64,000 nt of DNA from Spirosoma validum (GTDB lineage: Bacteria; Bacteroidota; Bacteroidia; Cytophagales; Spirosomataceae): assembly GCF_014699035.1 (NCBI RefSeq), contig NZ_JACXAA010000002.1, positions 868,001 to 932,000 of the forward strand, read 5' to 3'. The notes below the pieces were generated by a model. The model was not told the DNA's origin. It made no database searches and was given only the letters and a program-made list of their open reading frames with translations. How positions within the stretch are numbered: position 1 is the first letter of the stretch; each line of letters starts with the position of its first letter. Made by a program: the position numbers and the translations under genes. Positions 8,585 through 17,857 of this stretch are shown here, piece by piece.

Positions 8585-10357
8585 TCAGGCAGTCACTAAC
8601 TCTTTGCGTTCACCAATTTGTTGCCGCCACATAGCGTAGTACAAGCCTTTGCGCTCTAATAACTCGGCATGACGCCCCTGCTCCACGACGTGGCCCTGTT
8701 CCAGAACAAAAATCCGATCAGCGTGAAGGATTGTGCTCAATCGGTGGGCAATCAGGATTGTAATGTGTCGGCGCGAACCGGATAAATCACGTACCGTTCG
8801 GCCAATTTCCTCTTCGGTCAGCGAATCCAGCGCCGATGTCGCTTCATCAAACACCAGCAGCGCAGGTTTGCGGAGAAGCGCACGGGCAATACTCAGCCGT
8901 TGTTTTTCGCCACCCGATACTTTCACACCACCCTCGCCAATGACCGTATCGAGTCCCTGCGGAGCGCGGGCCAACAGCGAGTCAGCGGCCGCCTGATGCA
9001 GGGCTGTCAAACATTCGGCGTCAGTGGCGTTGGGCGCGACGAAGCGAAGGTTCTCGCGGATAGTTCCGGCAAAAAGCTGCGTATCCTGCGTCACAAAGCC
9101 GATTTGCTCCCGAAGTTCGTCTAGGTTTACTTCATTTCCGGGAATGCCATTGTATAATATCTGACCACTGAGCGGTTTATACAAACCGACCAGCAACTTC
9201 ACGAGGGTAGTTTTTCCCGAACCGCTAGGACCGACAAACGCAATAGTCTCGCCGACTTCCGCATCAAACGTAATGCCATCGAGAGCGGGTTTTTCGGCGG
9301 TGAGGTGTTTGAAATGAACATCCTCAAAAGCCAGTGTTTTGAGTGCTTTGACGGGTTGTGGGAGGGCTGGTTTAACGTCGCGGGGTGTATCCAGAATTTG
9401 CTGAAAATTCGCTAATGACGCTTCCGTCTCCCGATATACGTTGATGATATTGCCCAGTTCCTGCAACGGTCCGAAGATGGCGAAGGAGTAAATGAACAGC
9501 GAGAAAAACTCACCCACCGTAATTTTGCCCTGCACCACCAGAAACAGCATAAGCAGCATGATCGCGTTACGTAGCAGGTTCACAAACGTACCCTGCACAA
9601 ACGACAGTGACCGGATATAGCGCACTTTTTTGAGTTCGAGCTTCAGAATTTTCTCGGTTGTGGCGTTCAGTCGTTCCGTTTCCTGCTGCGCCAAACCAAG
9701 GCTTTTTACCAACTCGATGTTCCGTAAGCTCTCCGTCGTTGAACCGGCCAGTGCCGTGGTTTCGGCGACGATGGTTTTCTGAACCGTCTTAATTTTCTTG
9801 CTCAGTAGCGAACTCACAAAACCCAGCAGCGGAATAGTCAGGAAGTAAGCCGGAGCTATGGGCCAGTAGACCGTAGCGGCATACCACATTACAAAGATGA
9901 TGCCCACCACCGACGTAAAGAGCACATTGACAAACGATTGAATCAGCTTCTCGACGTCGGTACGTACCTTCTGCAACTTGCCCAGCGTCTCCCCCGACCG
10001 CTGGTCTTCAAACACCTGATACGGCAAGTCGAGCGAATGCCGGAGACCATCCGTATAGAGTCGTGCTCCCAGCCGCTGCGTAATCACATTGACGTAGTAA
10101 TCCTGAAAATTCTTGGCAATGCGGCTGACCATCGCCACGCCAAGCGCCTGCAAAATCAGCAGACCCGCCCCGTTTTTCAGGAAGCCCCAGAAGTCGATGG
10201 TTCGCAGGCTACCGCCCGGCTTCACTACGTATTGGTCAATGATTTTCCGGAAAATATACGGATCGAGCAGCGAGAAGATCTGGTTGATCGCTGCCAAGAT
10301 TAGCGCCAGTGCCAACAGGCCCCAATAGCGCCGTAAATAACTGTAAAGGAGTTGCAT
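8585..10357 (-). CDS. ABC transporter, fused permease and ATPase (MsbA/lipid exporter type)
   Basis: Half-transporter of 590 residues expected to work as a homodimer in the inner membrane. The N-terminal six-helix exporter domain covers residues 1-310. The nucleotide-binding domain has Walker A GPSGSGKTT near residue 377, a Q-loop (GFVTQDTQLF), signature VSGGEKQRLSIARALL, Walker B LLVFDEATSALD and switch His in IAHRL. The substrate is unknown; family members export lipids, peptides or drugs. It stands alone between the PQQ dehydrogenase and acs. The start at 10357 is the only sensible ATG and the length is normal. Confidence 0.93.
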   Translation of the reverse strand: MQLLYSYLRRYWGLLALALILAAINQIFSLLDPYIFRKIIDQYVVKPGGSLRTIDFWGFLKNGAGLLILQALGVAMVSRIAKNFQDYYVNVITQRLGARLYTDGLRHSLDLPYQVFEDQRSGETLGKLQKVRTDVEKLIQSFVNVLFTSVVGIIFVMWYAATVYWPIAPAYFLTIPLLGFVSSLLSKKIKTVQKTIVAETTALAGSTTESLRNIELVKSLGLAQQETERLNATTEKILKLELKKVRYIRSLSFVQGTFVNLLRNAIMLLMLFLVVQGKITVGEFFSLFIYSFAIFGPLQELGNIINVYRETEASLANFQQILDTPRDVKPALPQPVKALKTLAFEDVHFKHLTAEKPALDGITFDAEVGETIAFVGPSGSGKTTLVKLLVGLYKPLSGQILYNGIPGNEVNLDELREQIGFVTQDTQLFAGTIRENLRFVAPNATDAECLTALHQAAADSLLARAPQGLDTVIGEGGVKVSGGEKQRLSIARALLRKPALLVFDEATSALDSLTEEEIGRTVRDLSGSRRHITILIAHRLSTILHADRIFVLEQGHVVEQGRHAELLERKGLYYAMWRQQIGERKELVTA

Positions 10358-10474
10358 AGATTTGTTGGTGGTAAGGCCGCAGTCAATGCCAGTTGATGAT
10401 TCGGACGTACTAAATGCCGGACTGCTTCTTTCCCTGCAACAAAAAAAGTAGCGTTTTGAGTCAATTTGACGGCA

Positions 10475-10504
10475 TAAAAAAACGCCGGACGTTTCTGTCC
10501 GGCG
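10475..10504 (-). terminator. Rho-independent terminator after acs
   Basis: CGCCGGAC (10483-10490) and GTCCGGCG (10497-10504) form an exact GC-rich stem with a 6-nt loop. On the minus strand it is followed by a run of six T. It lies about 25 nt beyond the acs stop. Confidence 0.9.
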
Positions 10505-10528
10505 TACTTATAAACTGTGAACTAAAAC

Positions 10529-12427
10529 TTATATCGCTCCTGCCTTAATATCATCGACTACTGCTGGATCAAGCAGTGTTGACGTATCACCGAGGTTACT
10601 GATGTCGCCTTCTGCAATTTTGCGGAGGATTCGGCGCATGATTTTGCCGGAGCGGGTTTTAGGTAGGCCCGTTACAAACTGGATTTTGTCAGGTTTGGCG
10701 ATAGGTCCAATTACCCGCGTAACGGTTGCCAGAATGTCGCGTTTGGTTAGCTCGGCATCATGGTCGGAAGGCTGCTGATCGTCGGTGATGACGTAGGCGT
10801 AAATACCCTGGCCTTTGATGTCGTGTGGATAACCCACTACGGCGCTTTCGACTACACCCGTGTGCATGTTAATCGCGTTTTCGACCTCAGCTGTGCCGAT
10901 GCGGTGGCCCGATACGTTCAGTACGTCGTCTACGCGGCCTGTGATGCGGTAATAGCCGTCTTCATCGCGCAGACAACCATCGCCCGTAAAGTATAGACCC
11001 GGATACGTAGCGAAATAGGTTTGACGGCAACGTTCGTGATCGCCATACGTAGTGCGCAGGATACCCGGCCACGGAAATTTCATGCACAGGTTTCCGCTAA
11101 CGCCATTGCCTTCAATTTCTTTACCGTTTTCGTCCACCAGAATCGGTTGAACACCCGGCAGTGGCAACGTAGCATATGTCGGTTTGGTTTTAGTAACACC
11201 AGCTATGGGTGAAATCAAAATGCCGCCGGTTTCGGTTTGCCACCACGTATCAACAATTGGGCAGCGATTTTTACCAATATGATCATCGTACCAGTGCCAG
11301 GCTTCTTCGTTGATTGGTTCGCCGACAGAACCCAGCACCTGTAAACTGCTCAGGTCGTGGTTCTCGACTTTCTCTAACCCAAAGCCCATCAATGACCGAA
11401 TAGCTGTTGGCGCAGTATACAGAATATTGACATTGTGCTTATCAGTAATGTCCCAGAACCGGCCACAGTCGGGATAGGTAGGCACACCTTCAAAAATGAT
11501 TGACGTAGCACCACTGGCGAGAGGTCCATAAACGATATAGCTGTGGCCGGTAATCCAGCCAATGTCAGCCGTACAGAAAAATACCTGGCCCGGTTCGTAC
11601 TGGAATACATTTTGAAAGGTATAGGCCGCATACACCATGTAGCCTCCGCACGTATGCACAACGCCTTTGGGTTTGCCTGTACTGCCGGATGTGTACAGAA
11701 TGAACAGCATGTCTTCGGCGTCCATTTCTTCGGCTGGGCAGTCGGCGGTAACTTGCTTAAGTTCCTGTTCCCACCACACGTCGCGGCCTTTCAGCATCGA
11801 AACTGGGGTGCGGGTGCGCGTCATCACAATTACCCGCTGAACGCTCGGACAACCAATCAGCGCATCATCTACGGTATTTTTCAGCGGGACTTCTTTGTTG
11901 CCTCGGTACGATCCGTCGGCCGTAACGACGACTTTACATTGGGCATCGTTGATCCGGTCGGCGATGCTCTGCGCCGAAAATCCGCCAAATACCACCGAAT
12001 GTACGGCTCCAATCCGAGCACAGGCCAGTACGGCAATCGCCAGTTCGGGCACCATCGGCATGTAAATACAAATGCGATCGCCCTTGACGACGCCGTTACG
12101 TTTCAATACGTTGGCGAACCGGCAAACCTGGTCGTGCAGCATCCGGTAGGTCAACGTAACACCCGCTTCGTTTGGGTCATTGGGTTCCCAGATGATAGCG
12201 GGTTGATCACCCCGTTCGGCAAGGTGTCGGTCGAGACAGTTTTCAGTAATGTTGAGTTTGCCGCCAACGAACCACTTAATGTTAGGTTCATCGAAGTTCC
12301 ATTGGAGGGTTTTGGTCCAGGGTTTGCGCCATTGAAAGTTCTGCGCGATTTCGGCCCAGAATTCTTCAGGGTCTTCGACGCTTTTCTGATAAGCAGTCTG
12401 GTATTCGTCAAAGGTTCGGATACGCAT
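10529..12427 (-). CDS. acs: Acetyl-CoA synthetase (acetate-CoA ligase)
   Basis: Activates acetate with ATP and CoA via acetyl-adenylate. The 632 residues are typical. The N-terminal ACAS_N region ([21 protein letters not shown]) is followed by the AMP-binding core with P-loop [15 protein letters not shown] near residue 250, the acetyl-pocket [12 protein letters not shown] and the hinge [18 protein letters not shown]. The C-terminal lid carries [11 protein letters not shown], whose Lys is the usual acetylation site. I chose the ATG at 12427 over an in-frame TTG two codons upstream. Upstream on the same strand lie a small membrane protein and an MHS-family transporter, suggesting uptake and activation of acetate or a related acid. 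A terminator follows. Confidence 0.96.
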   Translation of the reverse strand: MRIRTFDEYQTAYQKSVEDPEEFWAEIAQNFQWRKPWTKTLQWNFDEPNIKWFVGGKLNITENCLDRHLAERGDQPAIIWEPNDPNEAGVTLTYRMLHDQVCRFANVLKRNGVVKGDRICIYMPMVPELAIAVLACARIGAVHSVVFGGFSAQSIADRINDAQCKVVVTADGSYRGNKEVPLKNTVDDALIGCPSVQRVIVMTRTRTPVSMLKGRDVWWEQELKQVTADCPAEEMDAEDMLFILYTSGSTGKPKGVVHTCGGYMVYAAYTFQNVFQYEPGQVFFCTADIGWITGHSYIVYGPLASGATSIIFEGVPTYPDCGRFWDITDKHNVNILYTAPTAIRSLMGFGLEKVENHDLSSLQVLGSVGEPINEEAWHWYDDHIGKNRCPIVDTWWQTETGGILISPIAGVTKTKPTYATLPLPGVQPILVDENGKEIEGNGVSGNLCMKFPWPGILRTTYGDHERCRQTYFATYPGLYFTGDGCLRDEDGYYRITGRVDDVLNVSGHRIGTAEVENAINMHTGVVESAVVGYPHDIKGQGIYAYVITDDQQPSDHDAELTKRDILATVTRVIGPIAKPDKIQFVTGLPKTRSGKIMRRILRKIAEGDISNLGDTSTLLDPAVVDDIKAGAI

Positions 12428-12439
12428 AATCAATTATTG

Positions 12440-12540
12440 ACCGGAACGCCGGTCCGATGAGAGAATGAGCAAATAAGTGAATGAATATGCAGCTACAAAG
12501 CTATTCACTTTTTCACTTCGGCGTTCCGGTTCGCTCATTC
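12440..12540. repeat. Intergenic inverted repeat with GAATGAGC words
   Basis: ACCGGAACGCCG (12440-12451) pairs exactly with CGGCGTTCCGGT (12519-12530). GAATGAGC (12463-12470) can pair with GCTCATTC (12533-12540). The interior carries GTGAATGAAT and ATTCACTTTTTCACT, the same word family as at 2711-2810. It lies between the small membrane protein gene and acs in a probable operon. Confidence 0.65.
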
Positions 12541-12552
12541 GGTACTAAGAAT

Positions 12553-12768
12553 TTAAGAATCGTACTCACCGTCGAGAGCGTACTTGCCAAACAGAATCAG
12601 TCCACCCACAACGATAGGGACCAACACACATAGGACCACCCAGCCGAATACGCGGTCTTCGAGTTTATCGCTGCCGATTTTGATCAGACTGTCTGTAATG
12701 CGGTCGTAACCAGCGTAGATACCCAATAGGATCCATACAACGCCGAGGTATTTTTTTAGTGAAGCCAT
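12553..12768 (-). CDS. Small two-helix membrane protein of unknown function
   Basis: The 71 residues hold two predicted transmembrane helices, roughly residues 6-22 (YLGVVWILLGIYAGYD) and 43-65 (WVVLCVLVPIVVGGLILFGK), joined by a charged loop (KIGSDKLEDR), and end in an acidic tail EYDS. I cannot assign a family with certainty. It lies between a metabolite:proton symporter and acs, all on the minus strand. That position recalls the small membrane protein YjcH encoded between acs and the acetate permease ActP in enterobacteria, although the sequence does not look homologous. A role as transporter partner is inference. Confidence 0.8.
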   Translation of the reverse strand: MASLKKYLGVVWILLGIYAGYDRITDSLIKIGSDKLEDRVFGWVVLCVLVPIVVGGLILFGKYALDGEYDS

Positions 12769-12853
12769 AAATAAATAGTGCGTTAACGAATGGGGGCCAT
12801 AGCAGACGTAGTGAATCCTTGGTAGAAAAATAATCGCTTGTTCACTTATAAAG

Positions 12854-14425
12854 TTAATCGTCTGCAGTGCTGTAACTTTTGTTGTTTAAATACAGTAATC
12901 CAATGACGAAACAGACGCCAGCGACCAGCATCGGGTACCAAAGGCCTTCGAGATAAGGTTTTGCCACCGAACCTGGCACAGCATCATTCGCTTTGGTTGC
13001 CGTAGCGACGAGTGCTGTGGCGATGAAGGGCGTTAATCCACCGAAAATACCGTTACCAATGTGATACGGCAGCGACATCGATGTGTATCGAATCCGGGTC
13101 GGGAATAACTCGACCAGAAAAGCCGCAATAGGCCCATACACCATCGTTACGTAGACAACCTGCACAAATATCAGCAAGACCATTAACCAGAAACTACCCG
13201 TGGGCAACGTAACGGCTTTTGTAATTTCCGGTTTGGTAGGCGCGTTTGTTGCGTTAGAACTTGTTACGCTTTTCTCAATATCTTTCGCAACAAGACCTCC
13301 TGCATAAAAATGCGTGGTCGTCATTGTCATTATCAAATCGCCATTTTCCTGTTTGGCCAATGTACGATTAATCGTTTGCGCATCGGTAAACTCCTGCTTC
13401 TGGCTTACATCTGCCAGGCTATACATTTTGTCGTAAATCGGACGATAGGTCAACACGCCAAGCGCCATCCCAGCCAGCATGATACCCTTACGGCCAATAC
13501 GGTCCGACAAACCGCCAAAGACAACAAATAACGGCGTAGCGGCCAGAAGGGCAATCGCGACAATGGTGTTCGATTGCACAAACTCGATATTACAGGCTTT
13601 CTGAATAAACGACAGCGCGTAGAACTGCCCCGTATACCAGATAACGCCCTGCCCGGCGGTGGCACCAAACAACGCCAGGAGCACCATTTTTAGGTTTTGT
13701 TTCTTTCCAAAACTCTCCGCCAATGGATTTTTCGAGAGATTGCCTTCCGTTTTTAATTTCGAAAACAAAGGCGACTCGGCCATCCGAAGCCGAATCACAA
13801 TGGATACCGCCACCAAAAGAATAGACAGAAGAAACGGAACGCGCCAGCCCCAGTCCGAAAATTTGTCAACACCCAGCGACTCGCGTGTAAGGAGAATGAC
13901 GCCCAACGAGACGAATAAACCTAACGTAGCAGTCGTCTGAATAAAGCTGGTATAATATCCCCGTCGACCTTCGGGTGCGTATTCTGCTACGTAGGTAGCA
14001 GCCCCGCCGTATTCACCGCCGAGCGCCAGCCCCTGAATTAAACGTAGCAGCAAGACGAGTAGGGGAGCCCAGAAGCCAATCGTTGCGTAACCCGGAATCA
14101 GGCCGATTGCGAAGGTGGAACCGCCCATCAGCACCAGCGTTACCAGAAAGGTATATTTCCGGCCAACCAGATCGCCCAGTCGCCCGAAGACCAGCGCCCC
14201 AAAGGGTCGCACAACAAACCCAGCCGCAAATGTCGCCAGCGTAGACAGGAGCGCAGCTGTAGGGTTGTCTTTCGGGAAAAACTGCGAAGATAAAATTGCG
14301 GCTAAACTTCCGAAAATATAGAAATCATACCACTCGATGAGCGTTCCGACCGACGAAGCAGAGATGACACTAAATAACGTTCGGTTGGAAATAGCCTGAG
14401 GCTTTTTGGCTTTACTGCCGGACAT
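12854..14425 (-). CDS. MFS transporter, metabolite:H+ symporter (MHS) family
   Basis: Twelve-helix inner-membrane symporter of 523 residues. The N-terminus has SSVGTLIEWYDFYIFGSLAA, typical of MHS proteins (proline/betaine, shikimate, citrate and ketoglutarate carriers), then the MFS motif GRLGDLVGRKYTF and its second-half counterpart GGLSDRIGRKG. There is an unusually long loop of about 90 residues between helices 9 and 10 (around residues 320-415), rich in Thr and Lys, which accounts for the excess length. I chose the ATG at 14425 over an upstream TTG. It is the first gene of the run that ends in acs, so a short-chain carboxylate is the likely cargo. Proline or betaine cannot be excluded. 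Confidence 0.9.
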   Translation of the reverse strand: MSGSKAKKPQAISNRTLFSVISASSVGTLIEWYDFYIFGSLAAILSSQFFPKDNPTAALLSTLATFAAGFVVRPFGALVFGRLGDLVGRKYTFLVTLVLMGGSTFAIGLIPGYATIGFWAPLLVLLLRLIQGLALGGEYGGAATYVAEYAPEGRRGYYTSFIQTTATLGLFVSLGVILLTRESLGVDKFSDWGWRVPFLLSILLVAVSIVIRLRMAESPLFSKLKTEGNLSKNPLAESFGKKQNLKMVLLALFGATAGQGVIWYTGQFYALSFIQKACNIEFVQSNTIVAIALLAATPLFVVFGGLSDRIGRKGIMLAGMALGVLTYRPIYDKMYSLADVSQKQEFTDAQTINRTLAKQENGDLIMTMTTTHFYAGGLVAKDIEKSVTSSNATNAPTKPEITKAVTLPTGSFWLMVLLIFVQVVYVTMVYGPIAAFLVELFPTRIRYTSMSLPYHIGNGIFGGLTPFIATALVATATKANDAVPGSVAKPYLEGLWYPMLVAGVCFVIGLLYLNNKSYSTADD

Positions 14426-14493
14426 AAACAAAAGGGAGAAGCAAGTTCTCGCTCAAAAGCAACCCTTTCCCGATTTTTACCGTAAAGTGATTT

Positions 14494-14560
14494 AACCACA
14501 GAGACACAGAGTACATAGAGGTTTCTTATTCTTAGTGAACTCTGTGCCTAAACCCCTTTA
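14494..14560. repeat. Dispersed-type repeat AACCACAGAGACACAGAG with inverted tail
   Basis: The ACCACAGAGACACAGAG word, followed by CACAGAGT (14505-14512) paired with ACTCTGTG (14539-14546), lies between the pdxH stop and the symporter start. Sequences of this sort recur in many bacterial genomes; copy number here is unknown. Confidence 0.45.
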
Positions 14561-14565
14561 GAATT

Positions 14566-15207
14566 CTATGGAGACAATCGCTCGATCAGCCAGTTGTTTT
14601 CATCTTTTCGATAGCGGATACGATCGTGCAGGCGGCTGGGGCGTCCCTGCCAGAATTCCAGTACGTCAGGTAAAACTCGAAAACCACCCCAATAAGGTGG
14701 ACGCGGTACCGGTTGGCCTGCAAACTGCGCTTCGAGTTCGCGCTGGCGAGTTTCCAGTACGTCGCGATTGTCGATCACGGAACTCTGGTGCGATACCCAG
14801 GCTCCAATTTGGCTCCCGCGCGGACGACTGTTGAAATAAGCGTCGGATTCTGCAGCGCTTACTTTCTCAACGCGTCCTTCAATACGCATCTGGCGTTCGA
14901 GTTCAGGATAAAAGAAGGTTAGCGTTGCAAACGGATGATCGGTAAGTTCTCTTCCCTTACGACTTTCGTAATTGGTATAGAATGTAAAGCCAGTGTCCGA
15001 TACGTCTTTGAGTAGCACAATTCGCCCGTCAGGACGTCCATTGGCAGTAACGGTGCTCACGTGCATCGCGTTTGGTTCGGGAACACGGGCACTGAGAGCC
15101 GCATCGAACCAACGCCGAAACTGGGCAATTGGGTCTGATAAAACATCGGTTTTATCTAAACCGCTTAACGTGTATTCGTTGCGTAAATCGCTGATTGATG
15201 CTGACAT
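14566..15207 (-). CDS. pdxH: Pyridoxamine 5'-phosphate oxidase
   Basis: FMN-dependent oxidase making pyridoxal 5'-phosphate from PNP or PMP, in vitamin B6 synthesis and salvage. The 213 residues are the usual length. Diagnostic stretches: RIVLLKDVSDTGFTFYTNYESRKGREL for FMN binding, ERQMRIEGRVEKVSAAESD, FNSRPRGSQIGAWVSHQS, and the C-terminal signature FWQGRPSRLHDRIRY ending ERLSP, which carries the active-site Arg-His pair. It is divergent from the DUF349 gene; the two share a 96-bp gap with a palindrome that contains -7 boxes for both directions. Confidence 0.97.
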   Translation of the reverse strand: MSASISDLRNEYTLSGLDKTDVLSDPIAQFRRWFDAALSARVPEPNAMHVSTVTANGRPDGRIVLLKDVSDTGFTFYTNYESRKGRELTDHPFATLTFFYPELERQMRIEGRVEKVSAAESDAYFNSRPRGSQIGAWVSHQSSVIDNRDVLETRQRELEAQFAGQPVPRPPYWGGFRVLPDVLEFWQGRPSRLHDRIRYRKDENNWLIERLSP

Positions 15208-15270
15208 TCAGTAAGGTTGCCATAATGGCTTTTCAATAACTGTACTACAGAAAAATTCGCATAATAATCG

Positions 15271-15286
15271 TACTTTTGCAAAAGTA
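15271..15286. promoter_or_regulatory. Overlapping divergent promoters in a 16-bp palindrome
   Basis: TACTTTTGCAAAAGTA is a perfect palindrome. Read on the plus strand it gives TACTTTTG, a -7 box TAnnTTTG for the DUF349 gene starting at 15304. Read on the minus strand it gives the same box for pdxH. CAA at 15308-15310 supplies a minus-strand TTG at the right distance (21 nt) for pdxH. Assignment rests on the consensus only. Confidence 0.55.
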
Positions 15287-15303
15287 ATCGGTACGTTCCC
15301 AAC

Positions 15304-17715
15304 ATGGCAAACCAAGAACAGGAAATTAACCAGCAACCAGCAACCTCTACTGAAGCTACTGGTTCGTTGGCAGTGCATACTCCCGAACCCTCTGAAAACT
15401 CTACTGAACCGGCTTTGGTTGAGATGAAAGACCCTGACCCAAAAGTGGAGGATACAACCACCCAACTTTTGGAGGAAGATCCAACGGCCCCTCAGGTCGA
15501 AGAGCAAACGGGAGTACCTCGTGTAGACAATACATCATCTGATATACCCACGACTGGTGAACTGGTCAAAGAATCTTTGGACACAACGCAGGAGATAAAC
15601 TCTGTTGAAGCTGATGCATCTGCTTCAGAATCACAGACTGTGACAGAAACGCCTGTTGCAACAACGGAATTGCCTGCAGAAGAATCACCCGCTGTTGTCG
15701 GCGATTCATTTGCAGAAGCACCATTGGATATACAGTCAGCAGCTACGACTCCGCTTGTCGAAGATCCGGAAGCGCCCATTGCTGATGGAGCTTCTCAGGT
15801 AGCTCCTGAACTACCAGCCGATGCTGACGTACCGGCAACTCCGGCTCTCATTATTGAAGAACCGGTTGGTGACGACATAAAGGCACAATACGCTGATATG
15901 CCTGAGCCTGAAGATGAAACTACATCTCAGCCAACGGTTGATTATAGTCAGTTCTCAAAGGCTGATTTTGTCAATTTGCTCGAAACGCAAATGGCTGCGA
16001 TCAGTGTCGCATCGGTTACACCAGGTGATTTCAAGAAAGCCGATCAGATTTTGAAGGAAATTAAGCCTTTGTTTGATCAGATGAAACGGGCCGAGCGGGA
16101 GGCTGCCTTACAGGCTTATGTTACGGATACGGGCGCTGAAGAGGGTTTTGAGTATAAACACGATGATTTAGTTCAGCGCTTCGATGAGCTTTACAAGCAG
16201 ATCAAGAGCCAGAAGAATACGTATTTTCAAAATCTTGATAAAGCAAAAGATACCAACTTTGCTTCAAAAACAGAGTTGCTGACTCGTTTACGTGAACTTG
16301 TCGAAAACGATGAGAATAGCGCGGGCGATCCAAAAGTAAGCTGGAACGAGTTCAAGAAAATTCAGGACGAATGGAAAGCGGCCGGAAATATGAACTCGCC
16401 CCATAATGCTACGCTCTGGGCTACGTATCATGCGCTCGTTGATCGCTACTATAGCAATCGAAATATTTATTTTGAATTAAAAGAACTCGACCGGAAACGG
16501 AACACTACGCTCAAGACGGAAGTGATTGAGAAGGTCGAAGCGATGGCTAAAGCGTCGGAAGAAACCTCCGTAACACGTCAGACGATCGACGAAGCCAACG
16601 CTTTGTTTGAAGAATATAAACACATTGGACCGGCTCCTAAAGCTGAGCAGGAAGTACTGTGGGGCCGTATGAAAGCTGCCCTGGACGTACTGTATGACAA
16701 ACGTCGGGATCAGACGAATGAGCAGCGTAAAGAATCGGCTCAGCTTTACGAGGAAAAATCAGCGATTTATGAGGAATTAATTCCCATCACGTCGTTTACG
16801 TCGAACAGTATCAATGACTGGAACGACAAAACGAAAGCTGTCATGGCCCTGCAGGACCGCTGGAACGCTATCAAAGGGCCAATGCCCCGCGAAGAAGGGA
16901 AAGAATTAAGCCGGAAGTTCTGGGCTGCTTTAAAAACATTCTTCCATAATAAAGGTGAGTTTTTCAAACAGTTGGAAAGCAAGCGGGAAGAAAACCTGCG
17001 GGCTAAAATTGATCTCTGCGAACAAGTAGAAGCTATTCTGGCATCCGGAGAGGAGTCCCCTGAGGTAACACAGACGGTCATTGAATTACAACGGCAGTGG
17101 AAGAATATTGGTCAGGTGCCGGAAAAGCAGAAAAATACAATTTTCGACCGCTTTAAAGCCGCCTGCGACGCATTCTTCAATAAAAAACGCTCGAAAAATC
17201 AGGAAACAGAACGCGAGTTTGAAGATAACTTAGCTCAGAAAATTGCGCTTATCGAACGAATCGAAGCTGCTGCAACGGCCAACGCAGACCTTTCGCAACT
17301 CAACGAGTTCAAGAAAGAATGGAACGCTATTGGCTTTGTTCCGAAGAAGGACATGCAGACAACTCAGAAACGTTACATCAATGCCGTAAATGCATTGGTG
17401 GGCTCAACGGGTAAAATTCCTGCTAAAGATAAGGAGCGTATTATGCTTCAGAGTGAAGCCGAAGCCACGCGCGGAGGAGGCCGGGACCGGGATTCCTATC
17501 GTGGCGATCGTGATGGAGGCAATAAACGTGAGAGCGATATCCGTCGACGAATTACGACTATTGAAAACGATATTGCTACGTATCGAAACAATATTGAGTT
17601 CTTTGCCCGCTCGAAGAATGCCGATAAGCTCCGGGCTGATATCGATAAAAAAATTGCCGATGCTGAAAAGCAATTAGCGGATCTACGGCATCAGCTTCGC
17701 GTAGCACAAGCATAG
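15304..17715 (+). CDS. DUF349 repeat protein with long acidic N-terminal region
   Basis: Cytoplasmic-looking protein of 803 residues. Residues 1-215 are low-complexity and acidic, rich in Glu, Thr, Pro, Ser and Val, probably disordered. From about residue 240 come several copies of the DUF349 helical module; each has a K-x-x-W-x-x-x-G core, for example FKKIQDEWKAAGN, LQDRWNAIKGP, LQRQWKNIGQVPEKQK and FKKEWNAIGFVPKKD. After a short Gly/Arg/Asp-rich linker (around residue 720) the C-terminus is a coiled coil (RRITTIENDIATYRNNIEFF). DUF349 proteins are conserved in Bacteroidota, often without assigned function. It diverges from pdxH and has its own terminator. Confidence 0.9.
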   Translation: MANQEQEINQQPATSTEATGSLAVHTPEPSENSTEPALVEMKDPDPKVEDTTTQLLEEDPTAPQVEEQTGVPRVDNTSSDIPTTGELVKESLDTTQEINSVEADASASESQTVTETPVATTELPAEESPAVVGDSFAEAPLDIQSAATTPLVEDPEAPIADGASQVAPELPADADVPATPALIIEEPVGDDIKAQYADMPEPEDETTSQPTVDYSQFSKADFVNLLETQMAAISVASVTPGDFKKADQILKEIKPLFDQMKRAEREAALQAYVTDTGAEEGFEYKHDDLVQRFDELYKQIKSQKNTYFQNLDKAKDTNFASKTELLTRLRELVENDENSAGDPKVSWNEFKKIQDEWKAAGNMNSPHNATLWATYHALVDRYYSNRNIYFELKELDRKRNTTLKTEVIEKVEAMAKASEETSVTRQTIDEANALFEEYKHIGPAPKAEQEVLWGRMKAALDVLYDKRRDQTNEQRKESAQLYEEKSAIYEELIPITSFTSNSINDWNDKTKAVMALQDRWNAIKGPMPREEGKELSRKFWAALKTFFHNKGEFFKQLESKREENLRAKIDLCEQVEAILASGEESPEVTQTVIELQRQWKNIGQVPEKQKNTIFDRFKAACDAFFNKKRSKNQETEREFEDNLAQKIALIERIEAAATANADLSQLNEFKKEWNAIGFVPKKDMQTTQKRYINAVNALVGSTGKIPAKDKERIMLQSEAEATRGGGRDRDSYRGDRDGGNKRESDIRRRITTIENDIATYRNNIEFFARSKNADKLRADIDKKIADAEKQLADLRHQLRVAQA

Positions 17716-17723
17716 ATGATCGT

Positions 17724-17784
17724 GAAAAAGCGAGAATGGGTTCTTGATCTAATCAGACACAGATACTCTTTCTCGCTTTTTTTA
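17724..17784 (+). terminator. Terminator after the DUF349 gene
   Basis: GAAAAAGCGAGA (17724-17735) pairs with TCTCGCTTTTT (17771-17781), followed by more T. The loop is about 35 nt, long for an intrinsic terminator, but the U-tract is good. Confidence 0.75.
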
Positions 17785-17793
17785 TTTGTCAGC

Positions 17794-17824
17794 TTGCACT
17801 AAAGCTGCAAAATCACTACTTTTG
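17794..17824 (+). promoter_or_regulatory. Promoter of the threonine tRNA gene
   Basis: TTG at 17794-17796, a 20-nt spacer and TACTTTTG at 17817-17824 match the Bacteroidota sigma-A consensus. The expected start point near 17831 is about 27 nt ahead of the tRNA 5' end. Confidence 0.7.
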
Positions 17825-17857
17825 CATCACAATTCGGAAACGAGCTGTAAAGTTGTT

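Noticed and set aside
11543-12460. 305-residue plus-strand open frame
   Set aside because: It lies fully antisense to acs, whose protein has all expected motifs. The frame is an artefact of codon usage.
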